64,000 bases of DNA from Thauera sp. 2A1 (GTDB lineage Bacteria; Pseudomonadota; Gammaproteobacteria; Burkholderiales; Rhodocyclaceae), in NCBI RefSeq assembly GCF_009469595.2, contig NZ_SSXV01000016.1, forward strand, positions 1-64,000, in the 5' to 3' direction. Shown here piece by piece: positions 1 to 8,449 of the stretch (within the stretch, counting starts at the first letter, position 1; each line of letters opens with the position of its first letter). The translations under genes were made by a program, and so were the position numbers. The notes beneath the pieces are model-generated. The model was not told the origin of the DNA. It saw only the letters and a list, made by a program, of their open reading frames with translations, and did not search any database.

Positions 1-102
1 CGCAAGACCAGCATCAAGACCAAGCGATTGCTGGCTTCCGCTTCCGATGAACTCCGCGCCGAAATGCTCGGATTCCAACCGGAAGAGGAAGATGACGAAT
101 GA
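1..102 (+). CDS. C-terminal end of an unidentified protein (runs off the window)
   Basis: Frame 1 is open from the first base to a TGA at 100-102 and encodes 33 residues with a basic start and a very acidic end (PEEEDDE). The rest lies upstream of the window. The TGA overlaps an ATG at 99-101 (ATGA), the usual arrangement for translational coupling to a following gene. I do not recognise the family. Confidence 0.4.
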   Translation, partial: RKTSIKTKRLLASASDELRAEMLGFQPEEEDDE

Positions 103-476
103 TGAATGGGTAGCTGCGGCAGCCCTGGCTCCTGGCCCGGGACACGACGGGATATTCACCGGAAGAGCAGAAGACGATCAGCCAGATCAAGGACAAGGTT
201 TCAGCCCTGGCCAGGGAGGGCATGAAATTCGAATACTGCATGTATGGCGGGAAAATCTTCGACGTCGAGCCGGCGAACGTACCGGGGGTCCGTGTCGTCG
301 ATAACGGCTGGGTGACCGTCATCGGCTATCAGGCCAATGGCTACTCCCTCATGCCTGCCTCCCTCATGCCTGCCTATTGGCGTCGGGGCGCCCGCGGCAC
401 CGTTGCCATCAGCGAGCACACCATGGCGGCAGTCCCCACCATTGCCGCCACATCGGTACCTCACCAGGAGACTTTC
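99..476 (+). pseudogene. Possible broken small gene with an early in-frame TAG
   Basis: An ATG at 99 overlaps the preceding TGA, but the frame meets a TAG at 111-113, its fifth codon. After that the same frame stays open all the way into the acetyltransferase. The translation from about 135 to 345 looks like genuine protein (for example SPEEQKTISQIKDKV and VRVVDNGWVTVIGY). A perfect 15-bp tandem duplication lies at 345-359/360-374 (SLMPA-SLMPA). I read this as a decayed gene with a nonsense codon and a lost stop. A non-ATG start downstream of the TAG, or a real fusion to the next domain, cannot be excluded. Family unknown. Confidence 0.35.
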
Positions 477-992
477 ATGGCATTCGAACTGGAACCTTGC
501 GAGCTTGAAAAGATGAATTCAGGGCTGACCATACATGAAGCCGCAGCGGATGACGCCTGGGAGGTCGCCATCCTCGTGGGCGAGCTGCTGGCAGAGATCA
601 TGCACGCCATCGGCACACCGGCCTTCAACTTCGACCTGACGGAGACCGCGACCCGGCTGGCGGACTTCCTGAGTCGGGAGAAGTACTTCGTGTTCGTCGC
701 CCGCGATGCGGGCCGCCATGCCGTCGGTTTCGTCTCGCTCTGCGAAAGCTGCTCGCTCTATGCCGAAGGCACATTCGGCACGATGCAGGAGTTGTACGTG
801 CGCCCCGAATTCCGCTCGAAGAAATTGGGACTTCGTCTCGTATCCCAGGCCAAGTCCTTCGCCATGTCCCGTGGCTGGCGTCGTCTGGAGGTCACGACAC
901 CGCCGCTGCCAGAATTCGACAGAACCCTGGCATTCTATGAACGCGAGGGATTCTCGGTGACGGGTGGACGCAAGCTGAAGCTTGCCCTCTGA
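477..992 (+). CDS. GNAT family N-acetyltransferase
   Basis: A 171-residue single-domain protein of the Gcn5-related acetyltransferase fold, which transfers an acetyl group from acetyl-CoA to an amine. The C-terminal half shows the family pattern: a beta strand ending in MQELYVRPEFRSKKLG (acetyl-CoA pyrophosphate loop), then a helix, then AFYEREGFSVTGG near the end. The start at 477 is chosen because AGGAG lies at 466-470 with good spacing; a second ATG at 513 is possible. The frame is open upstream into the broken gene, so a longer product is formally possible. The substrate cannot be told. Confidence 0.8.
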   Translation: MAFELEPCELEKMNSGLTIHEAAADDAWEVAILVGELLAEIMHAIGTPAFNFDLTETATRLADFLSREKYFVFVARDAGRHAVGFVSLCESCSLYAEGTFGTMQELYVRPEFRSKKLGLRLVSQAKSFAMSRGWRRLEVTTPPLPEFDRTLAFYEREGFSVTGGRKLKLAL

Positions 993-1124
993 GGGAATCG
1001 TCCCCCGCCCCATTCTCGGCATCGACGACATGGCCGGCGCCGCCCCGCCCGCGCCTGCTTCACCGTACAGCGGGCCGCCGTCTTCAAATAGACTGTCGGC
1101 CCCGACCTCAGCCCGCGCAAACCG

Positions 1125-1436
1125 ATGAAGATCGACCAGCTCCCGACCGGCGCCCGCTTCCAGTGGAAAGGCCGCAACTACACCAAGGTCGGCCCCATGA
1201 CCGCCGCGGCGGATTCCGGGGGCACGGACTTCATCCCCAAGCACGCCACGCTGCAGCCCATTCCCGGAGAAACTCCGCCGGCTGCGCCGGAAGAGGACAC
1301 GGCACCGCCGCTCGATGCGGCAAAGGTCAAGGCCGCGTTCGAGGCCTATCACCGCGCCGCGCTGCGCGTCACGGATGAGGCCGGGCGGCTGGCGCTGCAG
1401 AGTGCGCGGGTGCGGTTCTTGGCGGAGATCAGCTAG
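1125..1436 (+). CDS. Small conserved-looking hypothetical protein
   Basis: A 103-residue protein with no signal peptide or membrane segment. The N-terminal 45 residues form a compact motif (GARFQWKGRNYTKVGPM, then IPKHATLQP) that looks like a small beta-rich domain. A proline- and acid-rich linker and a helical, alanine/arginine-rich end follow. Coding is supported by a natural-looking composition. Its neighbours give no functional hint and I do not recognise a function. Confidence 0.6.
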   Translation: MKIDQLPTGARFQWKGRNYTKVGPMTAAADSGGTDFIPKHATLQPIPGETPPAAPEEDTAPPLDAAKVKAAFEAYHRAALRVTDEAGRLALQSARVRFLAEIS

Positions 1437-1617
1437 GGGCGGGTTGTCCGTCGGACACTTGAGCGTAGAGCATCAGCGCATTGCCTCGCTGCAGGCCGGG
1501 CGCTTCGTGCTTCATGTACACCGAGCAAAGCCTCGCGAGGACGGCATGAGTGGGAACGATGGAGGTGTCGCCCATCAGGCCGATCGGCAGTGAAGTCGCG
1601 CGCGCGGAATATTCTGC
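1429..1617 (-). pseudogene. Possible gene remnant
   Basis: On the minus strand a 62-codon open stretch reads like real protein (SLPIGLMGDTSIVPTH, then LARLCSVYMKHEAPG) and ends at a TGA at 1429-1431. It has no convincing start: an in-frame stop lies just upstream at 1618-1620 and the only good ATG (1575) has no ribosome site. It may be the tail of a decayed gene. It overlaps the 3' end of the plus-strand hypothetical gene by 8 bp. Family not recognised. Confidence 0.2.
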
Positions 1618-1693
1618 TCATGGCTTGAACTCGACGGGGTTGCCCCGGTATCGACCGGGAGGATTGTGCGGGCGCTGTGGCCACCGAATTGTG

Positions 1694-2185
1694 TCAGTAC
1701 GCTCGGCCGTCCTTGTGCAGGAACTTCCAGCGACCATCCACCCATTGAGCCATCAGGTCATCGTCCGGGTAGTGGACGGAATCTCCGGGGCTCCGGTCAC
1801 CGATTTCGAGGTACTCAACATCATCCGGACCGGGATTGAAGAGCTGATGTGCATCGCCGCTGCCGGCGCGAAAGCCCGCGCACATGCCTGGTGCCAGTGG
1901 CATTTCGCCAGCGTCGGTGCGCAACATGGGATTTCCCTTGAGCACGTAGATGAACTCGTCCTGAGTTTCGTGAGAGTGGCGCAGGGCAGAAATGGCGCCG
2001 GGCTGAAGCGTTGTCAGATTGACGCCGAAGTTGCGAAGTCCAAACACTTCGCCGAGTTGGCGCTTCTCGCGCCCAGCCATGCGCGAGGCAAACGGCTCCG
2101 GGTAAGCCGAGGGCAGTCTCCTGGGCTCTACGTGTCCGGCGATAGTGGCTCGGGGCTGGGAGTGCTCATTTCTGTCGTTCGGCAT
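1694..2185 (-). CDS. Cupin-domain protein
   Basis: A 163-residue protein with one cupin beta-barrel. The first cupin motif is visible as LRHSHETQDEFIYVLKG (metal-binding His, His and Glu) and the second as HQLFNPGPDDVEYLEIG. Such single-domain cupins range from sugar-binding or isomerase-like proteins to small dioxygenases, so no reaction is assigned. AGGAG precedes the ATG on the minus strand. It is divergent from the F420 operon and shares a 353-bp regulatory region with it. Confidence 0.8.
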   Translation of the reverse strand: MPNDRNEHSQPRATIAGHVEPRRLPSAYPEPFASRMAGREKRQLGEVFGLRNFGVNLTTLQPGAISALRHSHETQDEFIYVLKGNPMLRTDAGEMPLAPGMCAGFRAGSGDAHQLFNPGPDDVEYLEIGDRSPGDSVHYPDDDLMAQWVDGRWKFLHKDGRAY

Positions 2186-2297
2186 GCAGTCGTTCTCCTC
2201 TTGTTCATTCGGGCGGATCGACCCGGCGATGCCGCTGACTCTGATGGTCTGTCGCTACCGCCGTCCAGTTTGGTTCAGCGGCCATCAGTATTGCGAA

Positions 2298-2324
2298 ACT
2301 GAGCCTTGGAGTGAAAGGCTCAGT
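2298..2324. repeat. Strong hairpin in the cupin/npdG intergenic region
   Basis: A perfect 10-bp inverted repeat (2298-2307 ACTGAGCCTT, 2315-2324 AAGGCTCAGT) with a 7-base loop. No T-run follows on either strand, so it is not a typical terminator. A 13-bp palindrome, GGACAAAATGTCC, follows at 2328-2340. Confidence 0.5.
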
Positions 2325-2346
2325 GGAGGACAAAATGTCCATCGAG

Positions 2347-2369
2347 CCATGTCTCTGGATCGGACATGG
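2347..2369. promoter_or_regulatory. Inverted repeat, possible protein-binding site
   Basis: CCATGTC (2347-2353) and GACATGG (2363-2369) form a perfect 7-bp inverted repeat with a 9-base spacer. Its right part (GATCGGACATGG) resembles half of the 16-bp operator motif found 70 bp downstream, so it may be a diverged copy. Confidence 0.35.
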
Positions 2370-2431
2370 TTGTTCTCATGGCCGGATTGGACTTGAGGGA
2401 CACAGCGATCCGCTGCCCGCCCCGCAAGGCG

Positions 2432-2447
2432 TCGTCCAATCGGACGA
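2432..2447. promoter_or_regulatory. 16-bp palindromic operator upstream of npdG-cofE-cofD
   Basis: TCGTCC-AATC-GGACGA, a perfect 6-bp inverted repeat with a 4-base spacer, about 90 bp before npdG. The same motif recurs at 30256, 30323, 37887, 49840 and 49896, and in degenerate form at 46689. Each of those lies between divergent catabolic genes. The binding protein is unknown. Confidence 0.65.
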
Positions 2448-2538
2448 TGCCCTGCAGCCATCGAGTCTCGTAGCGTGAGCAATACTGCGCATGCTCGCGC
2501 CAATGCGGGCATTACGCCCACCCCATGGAGACACACAG

Positions 2539-3219
2539 ATGGTCATCGACAACACAAGAACAATCGGCGTCATCGGCGGTACCGGCAAGCTCGGGGCGGC
2601 CCTCGCCCGCCGCTGGGCGAAGGCGGGGCTGCGCGTGGCGATCGGCTCGCGCGATGCCGGCAAGGCCCGCGAAGCGGCCGCCGCGCTGGCGGCGGAGACC
2701 GGCGCGGTGGTCGATTCGGGACTCAACGGCGAAGTTGCCGCCCGCGCCGACCTGATCGTGGTCAGTGTGCCCTTCGCGTCGCAGGTCGCCACGCTGGAGG
2801 AGATCCGCACCGCTGCGGCCGGCAAGCTGGTGGTGGATACCACGGTGCCGCTGATGCCGCCCAAGGTGATGCGCGTGCAGTTGCCGCCCGAGGGCTGCGC
2901 CGCGCTGCGCGCGCAGCAGACGCTGGGCGAGGCGGTGCGCGTGGTCTCGGCCTTCCACAACGTGGCCGCCCACAAGCTGGCGACTGACGAGGACATCGCC
3001 TGCGACGTGCTGGTGTTCGGCGACGACAAGGCCGACCGCGCCCAGGTCGTGGCGCTGGCCGATGCCGCCGGCCTGCGCGGGCTGCATGGCGGCGCCCTGG
3101 CGAACTCTGCAGCGGCCGAGGCGATGACCTCGGTGCTGATCTTTCTCAACAAGACCTATCGTGTCGACGGCGCCGGCCTGTGCATCACCGGCAAGCTCGA
3201 CATGAATGCCGACGCCTGA
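2539..3219 (+). CDS. npdG: NADPH-dependent F420 reductase
   Basis: A 226-residue Rossmann protein of the F420H2:NADP oxidoreductase family, which moves hydride between NADP(H) and coenzyme F420. The nucleotide-binding motif GVIGGTGKLGAALARRWA lies at the N-terminus, followed by IGSRD for the NADP phosphate. VSAFHNVAAHKL matches a conserved segment of the family. A longer frame begins at 2491, but the ATG at 2539 has GGAG upstream and starts directly before the first beta strand. Gene order npdG-cofE-cofD with overlapping ends supports the assignment. An operator-like palindrome lies upstream. Confidence 0.9.
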   Translation: MVIDNTRTIGVIGGTGKLGAALARRWAKAGLRVAIGSRDAGKAREAAAALAAETGAVVDSGLNGEVAARADLIVVSVPFASQVATLEEIRTAAAGKLVVDTTVPLMPPKVMRVQLPPEGCAALRAQQTLGEAVRVVSAFHNVAAHKLATDEDIACDVLVFGDDKADRAQVVALADAAGLRGLHGGALANSAAAEAMTSVLIFLNKTYRVDGAGLCITGKLDMNADA

Positions 3220-3997
3220 GCCGGCCGCCATGGGACGCCGGCTCTGTTTCGAAGCGCTTTCCGGCATCCCGGAGATCCGCCCCGGCGATGCCCTGGCGCC
3301 GCTGATCGTCGGCGCGCTCGCGGAGAACGGGAGTGCGCTGGGCAGCGACAGCATCGTCGTGGTGGCGCAGAAGATCGTGTCGAAGTCGGAAGGCCGCTTC
3401 GCCTGGCTCGATGAGGTCATCCCTTCCGACAAGGCGCGGGAGCTCGCCGGGATCACCGGCAAGGATGCGCGCCTGGTCGAGCTGACCCTGTCCGAATCGA
3501 CGCGCGTGCTGCGCGCGGTGCCGGGCGTGCTGATCGTGCGCCATCGCCTCGGTTACGTGATGGCCAACGCCGGCATCGACATGTCCAACGTGCCGGGCGA
3601 AGCTGGCCGCGAACGCGCCCTGCTGCTGCCGCTGGACCCTGGCGCCTCGGCCGCCGCGCTGCGCGAGGCCTTGCGCCTGGCCACCGGGCAGGCGGTGGGC
3701 GTCATCGTCAGCGACAGCTTCGGCCGCCCGTGGCGCAACGGCGTGGTGAACGTGGCGCTGGGCTCGGCCGGCATCCCGGCGCTGATCGACCGCCGCGGCG
3801 ACACCGACCGCCACGGCCGCACGCTGCAGATCACCCAGACCGCCTTTGCCGATGCAGTGGCCGCCGGCGCCGCGGTGGTGATGGGCGAAGGCGACGAGGG
3901 CATGCCGGTGGTGATCGCCAGCGGCTTCATGCCGGCCGCGCCCGAGACGGATTGCCGGGCGCTGGTGCGCCCGATCGACACGGACCTGTTCCAATGA
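3206..3997 (+). CDS. cofE: Coenzyme F420-0:L-glutamate ligase
   Basis: A 263-residue CofE-type enzyme that adds L-glutamate residues to F420-0 using GTP. Recognisable blocks are [38 protein letters not shown] and [20 protein letters not shown]. It contains only the ligase domain. The actinobacterial FbiB carries an extra C-terminal FMN-dependent reductase domain that is absent here. The start overlaps the end of npdG by 14 bp; an ATG at 3230 is an alternative that fits the usual family N-terminus. The stop overlaps the start of cofD (ATGA). Confidence 0.93.
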   Translation: MPTPEPAAMGRRLCFEALSGIPEIRPGDALAPLIVGALAENGSALGSDSIVVVAQKIVSKSEGRFAWLDEVIPSDKARELAGITGKDARLVELTLSESTRVLRAVPGVLIVRHRLGYVMANAGIDMSNVPGEAGRERALLLPLDPGASAAALREALRLATGQAVGVIVSDSFGRPWRNGVVNVALGSAGIPALIDRRGDTDRHGRTLQITQTAFADAVAAGAAVVMGEGDEGMPVVIASGFMPAAPETDCRALVRPIDTDLFQ

Positions 3998-4944
3998 GCG
4001 CAACCAACATCCTTGCCCTGAGCGGCGGCGTCGGTGGCGCCAAGCTCGCCGACGGACTGCTGCACGCGGCGGGCCGCGGCCGGCTCACCGTCGTGGTGAA
4101 TACCGGCGACGACTTCACCCACCTCGGCCTGCACATCTCGCCCGACATCGACACCGCGCTCTACACGCTGGCCGACCTCGCCAACCCCGAGACCGGCTGG
4201 GGCCGGCGCGACGAGACCTGGACCTTCATGGATGCGCTCGCCCGCCTGGGCGGCGAGACCTGGTTCCGGCTCGGCGACGGTGACCTCGCCACCCATGTGG
4301 AGCGCACGCGCCGGCTCGCGGCCGGCGAGCCGCTCTCGGCCATCGTCGCCGACTTTGCGCGCCGCTTCGGCATCGCCGCCGACATCGTGCCGATGTCCGA
4401 TCAGCCGCTGCGCACCCGCGTGCGGACGGACGACGGCGTGTTCGACTTCCAGGACTACTTCGTCCGCCAGCAATGCCGACCGGTGACGCGTGCGATCGAA
4501 TTCATGTTCGCCCCCGACACGCGCCCGTGCGCCGCGTTGGAGCCGGCGCTCGCCGACGAGGAACTGGGCGCCATTCTGATCTGCCCGTCCAACCCCTACC
4601 TGAGCATCGCCCCCATCCTGGCGGTACCCGGCCTGCGTGCGCTCCTGCGTGGGCGGGGCGTGCCCATCGTCGCGGTGTCGCCGCTGGTTGGCGGCGCCGC
4701 GGTGAAGGGGCCGACGGCCAAGATCATGACCGAACTCGGCGTGCCGGTGAGCGCGGACGAGATCGTCCGCCAATACGGCGACCTGCTCGACGGCTTCGTG
4801 CTGGATGCCCGCGACGCCCACCTGCGCGAGCGCATCGCCCTGCCGGTGCATGTCACCGACACGCTGATGCTGACGCCTGCCGATCGCATTCGCGTCGCGC
4901 AGGAAACGCTCGCCTTCGCGACCGCCCTCCCACGCAAGGCCTGA
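3994..4944 (+). CDS. cofD: CofD, F420-0 synthase (phospholactate-type transferase)
   Basis: A 316-residue enzyme that transfers the activated phospho-acid moiety (from CofC) to FO, giving F420-0 or its dehydro form. The N-terminus shows [15 protein letters not shown], and the middle shows the characteristic [19 protein letters not shown] and [31 protein letters not shown] and [12 protein letters not shown] follow. The start ATG overlaps the cofE stop. The next gene starts 309 bp downstream, after a conserved intergenic element, so cofC and fbiC may have their own promoter. Confidence 0.95.
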   Translation: MSATNILALSGGVGGAKLADGLLHAAGRGRLTVVVNTGDDFTHLGLHISPDIDTALYTLADLANPETGWGRRDETWTFMDALARLGGETWFRLGDGDLATHVERTRRLAAGEPLSAIVADFARRFGIAADIVPMSDQPLRTRVRTDDGVFDFQDYFVRQQCRPVTRAIEFMFAPDTRPCAALEPALADEELGAILICPSNPYLSIAPILAVPGLRALLRGRGVPIVAVSPLVGGAAVKGPTAKIMTELGVPVSADEIVRQYGDLLDGFVLDARDAHLRERIALPVHVTDTLMLTPADRIRVAQETLAFATALPRKA

Positions 4945-4985
4945 CCCGGCCGCGTTCCGCTCCATCGACGCAATCGCACGCCCTG

Positions 4986-5105
4986 AAAACCGAGCTTTTT
5001 CATCTTTAGCCGGAATGCATTTCAACGACGTCTGCACTTCATTGTTTTAATTCTTATTTTTCTGGCCCTTCGACAAAACGCGGCAGCCTCAAAGCGAGTA
5101 GCCAT
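4986..5105 (+). promoter_or_regulatory. Conserved 120-bp intergenic element, copy A
   Basis: This AT-richer stretch between cofD and cofC aligns without gaps to 12105-12224 upstream of the TetR gene. By hand count about 68 of 120 positions match, with identical blocks AAAACCGAGCTTT at the left end, TCTGC and ATTGTTT in the middle, and GCGAGTAGCCA at the right end. Both copies point the same way and precede genes of the F420/sulfonation set. I infer a shared promoter/operator region. No clear sigma-70 boxes are visible. The remaining 148 bp up to cofC hold only a ribosome site that I can name. Confidence 0.55.
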
Positions 5106-5253
5106 CGTCGTATCTGAGATGTTTCAATTTTGCCAAGGACAGCACGAAGACCATGCAGACACCTCATCACACCCCTCTCGCAGCCAATGACGCCACACAC
5201 GCCTCGCGGCGTGTTGACGGCGCCGCTGCGGCCGGATCGCCAGGAGCACGGTC

Positions 5254-5886
5254 ATGAGCTGCTGGGCTGTGGTTCCGCTCAAGGCGCGCCGCTTCGGCAA
5301 GACGCGGCTGGCCGGCATGCTGGATGAAGCCGCGCGCGCCGGGCTGGTGCAGACGATGCTCGAGACCGTGTTGTCCGCCCTGTCCGGAGCGCACGAGATC
5401 GATCGCGTCGCGGTGGTGAGCAGCGAGCCGGAACGGGTTCCTGCCGGCGTGCTCGCCCTGCCGGACCCCGGCCAGGGCCTGAACCCGGCGCTGACCGCCG
5501 CTGCCGACCGGCTGCTCGACCACGGTGCGAGCTCGCTGCTGGTCATCCATGCCGACCTGCCCCTGGTGCGGGCGGCCGACATCGACCGCTTCGTCCGCGC
5601 CGGCCGGCAGCAGGGCATGGCCCTGGCATCGGACCGCCACGGCACCGGCACCAATGCGCTTTTCATCGCGGACGGGCTGGATTTCCCCTTCCGGTTCGGC
5701 ACGAACAGCCTGTCACGCCACCTGGCGGAGGCGCGCCTGCGCCGGATCACCCCCGCCCTGCCCGCGCTGAACGGTCTCGCCCTCGACATCGACACCCCTG
5801 CCGACCTCCCCTGCCTGTTGCCGGCGGCCGGTTCCCCCTTCACGCCCTCCCGCTGGAGTCCGACGCCATGCACGACCTCACTCTGA
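5254..5886 (+). CDS. cofC: CofC, phospho-acid guanylyltransferase of F420 synthesis
   Basis: A 210-residue nucleotidyltransferase that activates 2-phospholactate, phosphoenolpyruvate or 3-phosphoglycerate with GTP to feed CofD. The N-terminal motif VVPLKARRFGKTRLAG is the nucleotide-binding signature. GLNPALTAA, VIHADLPLV and the late TGTNALFI and LDIDTPADL blocks are typical of the family. AGGAG lies at 5242-5246. The 3' end overlaps fbiC by 19 bp. Which acid is used cannot be told by eye. The last 20 residues are unusual, probably because the end overlaps the next gene. Confidence 0.92.
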   Translation: MSCWAVVPLKARRFGKTRLAGMLDEAARAGLVQTMLETVLSALSGAHEIDRVAVVSSEPERVPAGVLALPDPGQGLNPALTAAADRLLDHGASSLLVIHADLPLVRAADIDRFVRAGRQQGMALASDRHGTGTNALFIADGLDFPFRFGTNSLSRHLAEARLRRITPALPALNGLALDIDTPADLPCLLPAAGSPFTPSRWSPTPCTTSL

Positions 5887-8357
5887 GCCTTCTCGCCCAC
5901 GCGCGGGCAGGACACATGCTGTCGGCCCAGGAGATCCATCTGCTGGCCGAGCGTGCATCGCACGCCGACCTGCTGCACACCGCCGAGGCCCTGACGCTGG
6001 CCGGGCACGGTGCCAGCGTGGGCTATTCGCGCAAGGTCTTCATTCCTCTGACCCGGCTGTGCCGCAACACCTGCGGCTACTGCACCTTCGCCACGACGCC
6101 CAAGTCGGTGCCGAGCGCCTACCTGAGCACCGACGAGGTGCTGGCGATCGCCCGCGCCGGGGCAGCGGCGGGCTGCCACGAGGCCTTGTTCACCCTCGGC
6201 GAGCGCCCGGAGTCGCGCTACAAGGCGGCGCGCGACGCCCTCGCTGCGCTCGGCCACGGCTCGACCATCGAATACCTGGCGGAGATGGCCGCGCTGGTGC
6301 ATCGCGAGACCGGGCTGTTGCCGCATGTGAACCCCGGCACCATGAGTGCCGAAGAGATCGCCCTGCTGCGCCCGCTGTCGGCCTCGATGGGCATCATGCT
6401 GGAGTCGTCCTCCAGCCGCCTGTGCGAACGCGGCGGCCCGCACTGGAAGTGCGTGGACAAGCACCCCGACGTTCGCCTCGCCACCTTGCGCCTCGCTGGC
6501 GAACAGGCGGTGCCGATGACCACCGGCATCCTGATCGGCATCGGCGAGACGCGCCGCGAGCGCGTCGACTCCCTGCTCGCGCTGCGCGACCTGCACGCGG
6601 CGCACGGGCACCTGCAGGAGATCATCGTGCAGAACTTCCGCGCCAAGGCCGGCACGGTGATGGCGCGGGCGGACGAGCCCGGGCTGGACGATCACACATG
6701 GACGATCGCGATGGCACGGCTGATCTTCGGCGCCCGCATGTCCATCCAGGCGCCGCCCAACCTGAGGCCCGGCGAGCTCGGCCCGCTGCTGCGCGCCGGC
6801 GTCAATGACTGGGGCGGCATCTCGCCGGTCACCCTCGATCACGTGAACCCGGAAGCGGCGTGGCCGCAGATCGATGCGCTCGCCGCCGAGACGGCAACGC
6901 ACGGCCGCCATCTGCGCCCGCGCCTGCCGCTGATCCCGTCCTTCGTGCGCGAGGCTGCGCGGTGGACCGACACGGCGATGGGCACCGCCCTGCTGCGCCG
7001 TGCGGACGCCAGCGGCTTCGCCCGCGCCGACGAGTGGCTCGCCGGCACCGGCCAGGCGCCCTCGCCCGCTGCGCTGCGCGCCTTCGCGTCGCAAGCGGGC
7101 GGCACGGCGCCATCGCAGGCCATGCGCGCGCTGCTCGACAAGGCCCTGGCGGGCCGCGAGCTGGCCGAGGACGAGATCGTGCGCCTCTTCGACGCGCAGG
7201 GCGCGGATCTGCACGCGGTGATGGCGGCGGCCGACCGCCTGCGGCGCGACACCGTGGGCGACACGGTCACGCACGTGCGCAACTGCAACATCAACTACAC
7301 CAACATCTGCCAGCACCGCTGCGGCTTCTGCGCCTTTGCCAAGAGCCACGCCGCATCCACGCTGCGCGGCCCGGCCTACCGGCTCGAAGCCGAGCAGGTT
7401 GCCGCCCGTGCGCTCGAAGCCTGGGCGCGCGGCGCCACCGAGGTGTGCATGCAGGGCGGCATCCACCCGCACTACACCGGCGACACCTACCTCGAGCTGC
7501 TGGCGGCGGTGAAGCGCGCGACGCCCGACATGCACATCCATGCCTTCTCGCCGCTGGAGATCCGCCACGGCGCCGCCACGCTGGGGCTGTCGCTGCGCGA
7601 CTACCTGCGGCGCCTGCGCGATGCCGGCCTGCGCACGCTGCCGGGCACGGCGGCGGAAATCCTCGACGACGAGGTGCGCGCCATCATCTGCCCGGACAAG
7701 CTCGACACCGCGCAATGGCTCGAGGTGATGGAAGCCGCGCACGAGGTCGGCATCCGCAGCACCGCGACCATCATGTTCGGCCATGTGGATGCACCGCAGC
7801 ACTGGGCGCGCCACCTGCTGGCCATCCGCCGGCTGCAGGCGAAGACCGGCGGCTTCACCGAGTTCGTGCCGCTGCCCTTCGTGCATATGGAGTCGCCGCT
7901 GTGGCACAAGGGCCGCGCACGTTCCGGCCCGACGCTGCGCGAGTCGGTGCTGATGCATGCGGTCGCCCGCCTGGTGCTGCATCCGCTGATCCCGAACATC
8001 CAGACCTCGTGGGTGAAGATGGGCGCCGAAGGCGCGGCGCTCTGCCTGCAGGCCGGCGCCAACGACCTCGGCGGCACGCTGATGTACGAATCGATCACGC
8101 GCGCAGCGGGCGGTGCCAACGGCCAGTTGATGGAGACCGCCGACCTGCGCGCCATCGCGGCGCGCTGCGCACGCCTGCTGCGACAACGCACGACGCTTTA
8201 CGAAGCGGTGCCGCCGGCAACCGATGGTGCCGAGGTCGCGGCAGCGATGGCGGCATCGGATGCGGCAGGCAAGTGCACGACGCCGACCGCCCCGGCTGCC
8301 GAGGCCGAAGCCCCCCAACGCCCGCGGCGGGTGCATAGGCTGCACGCGACCGCCTGA
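5868..8357 (+). CDS. fbiC: Bifunctional FO synthase (CofG-CofH fusion)
   Basis: An 829-residue double radical-SAM enzyme making FO, the deazaflavin of F420, from tyrosine and 5-amino-6-ribitylaminouracil. Two CX3CX2C clusters are visible: Cys65/69/72 (CRNTCGYC, CofG half) and Cys481/485/488 (CQHRCGFC, CofH half). The order CofG then CofH and the single-chain form match actinobacterial FbiC; archaea and cyanobacteria have separate proteins. The C-terminal 40 residues are low-complexity. A GGAG site precedes the ATG. The fusion suggests acquisition from an actinobacterial-type source. Confidence 0.95.
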   Translation: MHDLTLSLLAHARAGHMLSAQEIHLLAERASHADLLHTAEALTLAGHGASVGYSRKVFIPLTRLCRNTCGYCTFATTPKSVPSAYLSTDEVLAIARAGAAAGCHEALFTLGERPESRYKAARDALAALGHGSTIEYLAEMAALVHRETGLLPHVNPGTMSAEEIALLRPLSASMGIMLESSSSRLCERGGPHWKCVDKHPDVRLATLRLAGEQAVPMTTGILIGIGETRRERVDSLLALRDLHAAHGHLQEIIVQNFRAKAGTVMARADEPGLDDHTWTIAMARLIFGARMSIQAPPNLRPGELGPLLRAGVNDWGGISPVTLDHVNPEAAWPQIDALAAETATHGRHLRPRLPLIPSFVREAARWTDTAMGTALLRRADASGFARADEWLAGTGQAPSPAALRAFASQAGGTAPSQAMRALLDKALAGRELAEDEIVRLFDAQGADLHAVMAAADRLRRDTVGDTVTHVRNCNINYTNICQHRCGFCAFAKSHAASTLRGPAYRLEAEQVAARALEAWARGATEVCMQGGIHPHYTGDTYLELLAAVKRATPDMHIHAFSPLEIRHGAATLGLSLRDYLRRLRDAGLRTLPGTAAEILDDEVRAIICPDKLDTAQWLEVMEAAHEVGIRSTATIMFGHVDAPQHWARHLLAIRRLQAKTGGFTEFVPLPFVHMESPLWHKGRARSGPTLRESVLMHAVARLVLHPLIPNIQTSWVKMGAEGAALCLQAGANDLGGTLMYESITRAAGGANGQLMETADLRAIAARCARLLRQRTTLYEAVPPATDGAEVAAAMAASDAAGKCTTPTAPAAEAEAPQRPRRVHRLHATA

Positions 8358-8449
8358 ACCCCCACGCTCCACGCAGTACCGAACCGCGCCGCCCCGGCGG
8401 CGCGGCCGGCCCCCCACGTCCCTAGGTCCCGCAACAAGCTGGAGAATCC

